DNA of 11,081 nt from an uncultured Prevotella sp. Lineage in GTDB: Bacteria; Bacteroidota; Bacteroidia; Bacteroidales; Bacteroidaceae. Below, piece by piece: positions 6,880-11,081 of the stretch. Under the pieces are notes generated by a model, which was given only the letters and a program-made list of their open reading frames with translations, was not told the DNA's origin and ran no database searches. Numbering within the stretch: the stretch's first letter is position 1; each line of letters opens with the position of its first letter. The position numbers and the translations under genes were made by a program. The stretch covers positions 1 through 11,081 of the forward strand of contig ONQK01000141.1 of NCBI GenBank assembly GCA_900319895.1, given 5' to 3'.

Positions 6880-8658
6880 ATGACGAAAAAGAAAATTCAA
6901 TTCAGTCTCGTTTATCGGGACATGTGGCAGTCTTCAGGGAAGTTCCAACCCCGCAAAGACCAGTTGGAACGCATAGCACCCGTAATCATCGAAATGGGAT
7001 GCTTCTCCCGTGTTGAAACCAATGGCGGCGCTTTCGAGCAAGTCAACCTGCTGGCAGGCGAAAACCCCAACGATGCTGTTCGCGCCTTTTGCAAGCCGTT
7101 CAACGAAGTGGGCATCAAGACACACATGCTCGACCGCGGCCTCAACGCCCTGCGCATGTACACAGTGCCCGACGACGTGCGCCAACTCCAATACAAGGTG
7201 AAACACGCACAGGGCGTGGACATCCCGCGAATCTTCTGCGGTCTTAACGACACACGCAACATCATTCCAAGCATCAAATGGGCGCTTGAGGCGGGGATGA
7301 CCCCACAGGCTACACTCTGCATCACCACATCTCCCGTACATACGGTAGAATATTACAGTCGCATCGCCGACGAAGTCATCGCCGCCGGCGCGCAAGAAAT
7401 CTGCCTCAAAGACATGGCCGGCATCGGACAGCCTGCCATGTTGGGAAAACTGACCAAAACCATCAAGGAAAATCATCCAGACATCATCATCCAATACCAT
7501 GGCCACAGCGGCCCGGGACTGTCAATGGCATCCATCCTTGAAGTCTGCAACAATGGAGCCGACATCATCGACACCGCCATCGAGCCATTGAGCTGGGGAA
7601 AAGTGCACCCGGACATCATCTCCGTCCAGAGCATGCTGAAAAACGAAGGCTTCGACGTCCCAGAGATCAACATGAACGCATACATGAAAGCTCGCAGCCT
7701 GACCCAGGAATTCATCGACGAATGGCTGGGATACTTCATCAACCCTGCCAACAAGCACATGTCCTCACTTCTGTTGGGTTGCGGACTGCCAGGCGGCATG
7801 ATGGGCTCGATGATGGCAGACCTCGGCGGCATCATGGGAACCATCAACAACATTCGCAAGAAAAGAGGCGATGCAGAATTGACCACAGACGACATGCTCG
7901 TCAACCTGTTCAACGAAGTAGAGTACGTTTGGCCGCGCGTGGGCTATCCACCGCTGGTAACACCGTTCTCACAGTATGTGAAGAACATCGCCCTCATGAA
8001 CCTGCTCACCATGGAACAAGGAAAAGGTAGATTCGTCATGATGGACGATGCCATGTGGGGAATGATCCTCGGAAAAAGCGGTAAAATACCAGGGGAAATC
8101 GACCCCGAGCTCATCGAATTGGCGAAAAAACAAGGCCGCGAATTTACCGATGCAGACCCACACACCCTCATTCCAAACGCATTGGACGACTTCCGCAAGG
8201 AGATGGACGAAAACGGCTGGGATTACGGGAAAGACGACGAGGAACTCTACGAACTCGCCATGCACCCCGAGCAATACAGGAACTTTAAGAGCGGACAAGC
8301 AAAGAAAAACTTCCTTGCCGACTTGCAAAAAGCCAAAGATGCAGCATTGGGCAGCACATTGAGCCCAAAAGAACTGGCAGAATTCAAGCACGCCAAAGCA
8401 GACGCCATCGTATCGCCAGTCAACGGACAAATTTTCTGGGACATGCAAGGCGAGGGCGAATGCGCGCCAGCAGTCGAACCGTTTATCGGAAAAGAATTCA
8501 AGGAAGGCGAACCGTTCTGCTACATTCAAACCCCCTGGGGCGAACTGACCACCATCCCGGCAGCCCTGGGAGGAAAGCTCGTTGAAATCACCACCAAAGG
8601 CGGATCGAAGGTGCGCCGTGGCGATGTGCTGGCATACATCGAGAGAGCACACGAATAG
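6880..8658 (+). CDS. Carboxyltransferase of the oxaloacetate/methylmalonyl-CoA decarboxylase alpha (pyruvate carboxylase B) family, lacking the biotin lysine
   Basis: The product is 592 aa. The N-terminal HMGL-like TIM barrel (about 1-290) has the metal-site residues expected for biotin-dependent carboxyltransferases: D14 in YRDMWQSS, K177 in LKDMAG (the carbamylated lysine position) and H207/H209 in YHGHSGPG. The conserved PYC/OADA domain follows with LPGGMMGSMMADL (from 303) and RVGYPPLVTPFSQ (353-365). Such enzymes move CO2 between a keto- or acyl-acid and biotin, often in Na+-pumping decarboxylases or pyruvate carboxylase. From about 508 the C-terminus has the hammerhead pattern of a biotinyl domain, ending GSKVRRGDVLAYIE. 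The hairpin that should read EAMKM instead reads QTPWGE (550-555), so no biotin acceptor lysine is seen. It may use a separate carrier protein encoded elsewhere, or do a different reaction. No oadB/oadG-type membrane genes adjoin it; an HD-domain gene follows after 7 nt. Confidence 0.85.
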   Translation: MTKKKIQFSLVYRDMWQSSGKFQPRKDQLERIAPVIIEMGCFSRVETNGGAFEQVNLLAGENPNDAVRAFCKPFNEVGIKTHMLDRGLNALRMYTVPDDVRQLQYKVKHAQGVDIPRIFCGLNDTRNIIPSIKWALEAGMTPQATLCITTSPVHTVEYYSRIADEVIAAGAQEICLKDMAGIGQPAMLGKLTKTIKENHPDIIIQYHGHSGPGLSMASILEVCNNGADIIDTAIEPLSWGKVHPDIISVQSMLKNEGFDVPEINMNAYMKARSLTQEFIDEWLGYFINPANKHMSSLLLGCGLPGGMMGSMMADLGGIMGTINNIRKKRGDAELTTDDMLVNLFNEVEYVWPRVGYPPLVTPFSQYVKNIALMNLLTMEQGKGRFVMMDDAMWGMILGKSGKIPGEIDPELIELAKKQGREFTDADPHTLIPNALDDFRKEMDENGWDYGKDDEELYELAMHPEQYRNFKSGQAKKNFLADLQKAKDAALGSTLSPKELAEFKHAKADAIVSPVNGQIFWDMQGEGECAPAVEPFIGKEFKEGEPFCYIQTPWGELTTIPAALGGKLVEITTKGGSKVRRGDVLAYIERAHE

Positions 8659-8665
8659 GCAAGAA

Positions 8666-9202
8666 ATGAATTATAACGAAATCATCAACAAGTATTATGC
8701 CGAAGTTCCCGAACTTCGGCATATACTTATAATACACAGCCATGGCGTAATGCAAAAAGCTTTGCGCATAGCCAGGAAGCACCCGGAGCTACGCGCCGAC
8801 CTCAAGTTTCTGGAAGAAGCCGCCATGCTGCATGACATCGGCATCATCAAGACAGACGCAAAAGGCATTTCATGCTTTGGAAAGGAGCCTTACATACGTC
8901 ATGGGATCCTGGGCGCGGAGATGTTGCGCGCCGAAGGATTTGAGCGCCACGCCAGAGTCTGTGAACGCCATACCGGCACTGGGCTGACCGCAACCGAAAT
9001 TATTGAACAAAAACTGCCGCTGCCACCACGCGACTTCCTGCCAGAAAGCATTGAGGAACAAATCATTTGCTATGCCGACAAATTTTTCTCCAAGACACGT
9101 CCCAAAGAAGAAAAAACATGCGAAGCTGCACGAAAAAGCATTGCCAAGTTCGGAGAAGCAACCCTCCAGCGTTTCTTAGACATGGAAAAACGCTTTGAAT
9201 AG
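8666..9202 (+). CDS. HD-domain phosphohydrolase
   Basis: A protein of 178 aa from ATG 8666; the upstream in-frame ATG at 8582 lies within the decarboxylase gene and would add 28 basic, unlike residues. It shows a complete set of HD-superfamily ligands: H26 (HSHGV), H56-D57 (AAMLHDIGI), H79 (YIRHGILGAEML), H102 (CERHTGTG) and D138 (YADKFFS). Enzymes with this arrangement bind one or two divalent metals and hydrolyse phosphomonoesters, phosphodiesters or nucleotides; the substrate here cannot be told. There is no signal peptide or membrane segment, so it should be cytosolic. It starts 7 nt after the carboxyltransferase stop and has no promoter of its own in view, so the two are almost certainly cotranscribed. 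A hairpin follows about 20 nt after its stop. Confidence 0.88.
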   Translation: MNYNEIINKYYAEVPELRHILIIHSHGVMQKALRIARKHPELRADLKFLEEAAMLHDIGIIKTDAKGISCFGKEPYIRHGILGAEMLRAEGFERHARVCERHTGTGLTATEIIEQKLPLPPRDFLPESIEEQIICYADKFFSKTRPKEEKTCEAARKSIAKFGEATLQRFLDMEKRFE

Positions 9203-9221
9203 AGCGAATCAAGACCATGAT

Positions 9222-9263
9222 TGAGGTTGTAGGCCCCTGAACAGGGCGACCTCACCAGATTTT
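9222..9263 (+). terminator. Candidate terminator after the HD-domain gene
   Basis: TGAGGTTG (9222-9229) pairs with CGACCTCA (9247-9254), including one G-U pair. Inside it CCCT (9235-9238) pairs with AGGG (9243-9246) around GAAC, leaving a 5-nt bulge. The T-tract is short (TTTT, 9260-9263) and six bases away, so termination may be weak or the hairpin may simply stabilise the 3' end. Confidence 0.5.
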
Positions 9264-9732
9264 GACATCCCACATACAGGAATTTCTGACGTAAAGTGCC
9301 TAGCAATAATACGGAAACACCTCAAAAAGGACGCTGGTGAAATATCCAACAAATACGTTATCAAAAGGAAGATGGCCGAATCTCATTTGTTTATCGAAGG
9401 AGCGTGTGACGTCAAGTCAAAGAAACATCTGACATCCAAGTGTTAGCAGAAAAGTTCAACGTAAATTCAGCAATTAAAAGTACAATGTAAACAGAGAAAA
9501 AGGAATTGTTGACAATCGGTAAACAAAAATCCATGGGATTTCGAGATAGATAGATAGATAGATTGATTGATTGAGATTGATAGATATAGAACCATCCAGA
9601 CTAACCATATTGTCACATAATATAAAAAATACTCCTTGAATGGTTTTATATAGTATATATGAAGACAAAATGGTTAAAATAGTCAAAAAAAACATAAATT
9701 AATCTATTTTTTGTCATTTATTGTGTATTTTG
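9264..9732. other. Gene-free stretch between the HD-domain gene and the protease promoter
   Basis: No convincing gene is seen. The first 180 nt are of mixed composition and keep one + frame open to a TAG at 9444-9446 without a credible start. From about 9530 the DNA becomes strongly A/T-rich. It holds a tetranucleotide microsatellite (9545-9590), an 8-bp inverted repeat ATATAAAA/TTTTATAT (9620-9627 with 9644-9651, 16-nt loop) and an outlying copy of the AATAGTCA element (9676-9685). No tRNA or known RNA structure was recognised. Confidence 0.6.
9545..9590. repeat. Tetranucleotide microsatellite (GATA)4(GATT)3 with degenerate tail
   Basis: Four GATA units (9545-9560) are followed by three GATT units (9561-9572) and a broken tail with further GATT, GATA and GATATAGA. 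The tract sits about 190 nt before the -7 box of the protease gene. Simple 4-bp tandem repeats are prone to length change by slipped-strand mispairing. Confidence 0.85.
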
Positions 9733-9763
9733 TTGCAGTTTTCCAAAAAGAATCGTACTTTTG
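9733..9763 (+). promoter_or_regulatory. Promoter of the C10 protease gene
   Basis: TACTTTTG (9756-9763) matches the -7 consensus exactly, and TTG (9733-9735) lies 20 nt upstream. A TTTG at 9729-9732 gives a slightly long alternative spacing of 23 nt. It is the best promoter in the gap, and its start near 9770 would leave a leader of about 280 nt before ATG 10050. Confidence 0.65.
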
Positions 9764-9769
9764 CAATAG

Positions 9770-10049
9770 ATAAAACTACTGGCATACAAAATATTTTGAC
9801 ATGTTAAGTGTCATTTAGGTAATGCGCCAAGTGATAAAGAGTATAAAAAATAGACAAAAACAGTTATAAATAGATGTATTTAAAAGATTAAAAGAAAATT
9901 CGGCGAGCGAGATGTGACTGAAACATAAAAACAGACAAAAATAGTCATAAAACATACAATTAATAAAAATTAAGTTTTTTTTCTTGCATTTTCCTACAAT
10001 AAATTGCATGAAACAAAGTTTTACAAACATACAAAATCTGTAATCAAGT
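9770..10049 (+). other. Predicted long A/T-rich 5' leader of the protease mRNA
   Basis: About 280 nt lie between the predicted transcription start and the ATG. They contain a small inverted repeat TGACA-N7-TGTCA (9797-9813), two copies of a 19-nt direct repeat (9852-9870 and 9933-9951), three CATACAA words (9783, 9953, 10028) and a run of eight T near 9975. No riboswitch class was recognised, and no long + strand ORF precedes the protease. A weaker promoter-like TAAATTG at 10000-10006 has no good upstream element, so a shorter leader remains possible. Confidence 0.45.
9852..9951 (+). repeat. Imperfect 19-nt direct repeat in the protease leader
   Basis: AGACAAAAACAGTTATAAA (9852-9870) and AGACAAAAATAGTCATAAA (9933-9951) match at 17 of 19 positions, 81 nt apart. 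A related but looser element lies before the promoter: AGACAAAA at 9663-9670, then AAAATAGTCA at 9676-9685. Confidence 0.6.
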
Positions 10050-11081
10050 ATGAAAAGAAAAATTATCCTCCATTTAGGTAGACTTGCGATTTCTTCTATG
10101 GGGCTGACATTGATGGCATGGATTGTGCCGAGCAATGGATTTGCCCAAGAAATCAACATAGAACAAGCCAAAAGAAATGCTACCGAATTCATCAAGAGAC
10201 ATGCGGCGTCCATTCCGGTGAAAGACAGGAGAGGCATTGCAAGTATCCATCCCCAGGCAAACGACCTGAAATTGGTTTACACCGAAACAGACCAAGGCGC
10301 CACTCCGGCACTCTATGTATTCGGCCTGCAAAAAAAAGGCGGATTCATTATCACATCGGCAGACGAGCGTCTCGCGCCGGTTGTCGGATACAGCGAAGAA
10401 GGTGTTTTTGACGAGCACAACATGTCATGCTGTATGAAAGACATCCTCCAAAACATCGGCAAACAAGTCACTTTCGCCCGACGTAACAATCTGCCCAAAT
10501 ACAGCCAAAGACTAGCCAATGACAGCCGAAGAGAAATTGCGCCATTGTTGCAATCACGATGGGCACAACGTTCTCCCTTCAACGACAATTGTCCCATCGA
10601 CCCCAAAACGGGCTCGAGGTGCGTCACCGGTTGTGTTGCCACAGCCATGGCCCAAGTGATGTATTACCATAAATGGCCGGAGACGGGCACGGGCTCCAAG
10701 AGCTACTTGTGGAACGGCCAGATTCTTTCTGCCGATTTCAACAGGGCTTACCACCTGGACAAGATGAAGAATTCCTACGACATGGGAGACAAAGACGAGA
10801 ATCTCTCCACTTTCTTGTACCATTGCGGCGTTTCCGTTAAGATGCTCTATTCCTCGGAAGGCAGCAGTGCACCTTATGGCGACGAGCTTGTCCAACATTT
10901 CAGATATTCAAGTGCCCTGGAAAAAATCGTTCCGACTTCAGACCAAGAGAGCGAAGTCAACACAATATTATACAATGAGTTGAGCCATGGCAGACCGATA
11001 TTGGTTTCCGGCGACAACAAAGGAGTGGCAGACAGCGGACATGCGTTTGTCTGCGACGGATACAGGCCTGACGACTTTTTC
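10050..11081 (+). CDS. C10-family (streptopain/interpain-like) cysteine protease precursor, 3' end outside window
   Basis: The frame is open from ATG 10050 to the window edge (344 residues). Residues 1-32 are a long signal peptide ending GFA|QE, so the protein is exported. Residues about 34-150 resemble the inhibitory pro-domain of C10 zymogens (FIKRHAA, ALYVFGLQKKGGFIITSADE, VVGYSEEG). The protease domain begins near IAPLLQSRWAQRSPFNDNCP. The catalytic cysteine is C195 in VTGCVATAMAQVMYYHKWP, and the catalytic histidine is H331 in SGHAFVCDGY. The window ends just before the expected NWGW-type segment and any C-terminal extension, so secretion to the cell surface cannot be judged. Relatives are SpeB of Streptococcus pyogenes and interpain A of Prevotella intermedia, which degrade host proteins. 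A Cys-Cys pair at 127-128 in the pro-domain is unusual. The gene has its own promoter and a long A/T-rich leader. Confidence 0.93.
   Translation, partial: MKRKIILHLGRLAISSMGLTLMAWIVPSNGFAQEINIEQAKRNATEFIKRHAASIPVKDRRGIASIHPQANDLKLVYTETDQGATPALYVFGLQKKGGFIITSADERLAPVVGYSEEGVFDEHNMSCCMKDILQNIGKQVTFARRNNLPKYSQRLANDSRREIAPLLQSRWAQRSPFNDNCPIDPKTGSRCVTGCVATAMAQVMYYHKWPETGTGSKSYLWNGQILSADFNRAYHLDKMKNSYDMGDKDENLSTFLYHCGVSVKMLYSSEGSSAPYGDELVQHFRYSSALEKIVPTSDQESEVNTILYNELSHGRPILVSGDNKGVADSGHAFVCDGYRPDDFF

Noticed and set aside
7969..8652. Minus-strand ORF of 227 codons opposite the decarboxylase C-terminus
   Set aside because: It is antisense to the carboxyltransferase, Phe/Val/Cys-rich from complementing GAA/AAC/GCA codons, and has no motif.
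9620..9651. ATATAAAA/TTTTATAT stem as a terminator
   Set aside because: The stem is entirely A/T with a 16-nt loop and no T-tract; such pairs arise readily by chance in this A/T-rich stretch.
9474..9695. Minus-strand ORF of 73 codons over the microsatellite
   Set aside because: Its reading includes repeat-derived SIYLSIYL, the rest is low-complexity A/T translation, and no plausible promoter or family was seen.
9815..10237. Minus-strand ORF of 140 codons opposite the protease 5' end and leader
   Set aside because: It is rich in Phe, Ile, Leu and Cys because it reads the complement of A-rich DNA. It overlaps the well-supported protease N-terminus and resembles no recognised family.

Overview
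The window looks like chromosome from a member of the Bacteroidales, most likely Prevotella or a close relative. Three things point there. Promoters read as the Bacteroidetes type, TAnnTTTG with a TTTG/TTG element about 17-20 nt upstream. Start codons follow A/T-rich leaders without clear Shine-Dalgarno sequences. Gene content also fits: an outer-membrane TonB receptor paired with a periplasmic metal-binding protein, a Bacteroidetes-style Mfd carrying DEEQ, and a C10 (streptopain/interpain-like) cysteine protease. All seven genes lie on the + strand. I see no tRNA, rRNA, CRISPR array or intact insertion sequence.

Layout. 1-279: C-terminal part of a PlsC-type lysophospholipid acyltransferase. 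280-428: intergenic region with a 15-bp palindrome and a promoter. 429-3145: three closely spaced genes encoding a TonB-dependent receptor, a secreted HMA-domain protein with an MSCERC metal site, and a YbjQ/UPF0145 protein. They end at a strong hairpin terminator (3163-3210) and are probably one metal-related operon. 3297-6716: mfd, the transcription-repair coupling factor, whose promoter sits so close to its start codon that the mRNA is predicted to be leaderless or nearly so. 6880-9202: a two-gene unit with a carboxyltransferase of the oxaloacetate/methylmalonyl-CoA decarboxylase alpha (pyruvate carboxylase B) family, then, 7 nt later, an HD-domain phosphohydrolase. 9203-10049: about 850 nt without a convincing gene, holding a candidate terminator, a tetranucleotide microsatellite, an AT-rich repeat family, a strong promoter and a predicted leader of about 280 nt. 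10050-11081 (runs off the window): a secreted C10 cysteine protease precursor with signal peptide, inhibitory pro-domain and catalytic Cys and His visible.

How the genes relate. The receptor, HMA and YbjQ genes plausibly cooperate in uptake, buffering or sensing of a metal or metal complex; copper is the usual HMA ligand, but the substrate is not readable from sequence. The carboxyltransferase keeps its metal-site residues but its C-terminal biotinyl-like domain lacks the biotin-accepting lysine, which is the most interesting single protein observation here. The protease lies downstream of an unusual repeat-rich control region that may matter for its expression. I did not find a clearly new multi-gene system; the most useful leads are the biotin-less decarboxylase subunit, the metal operon and the protease control region.
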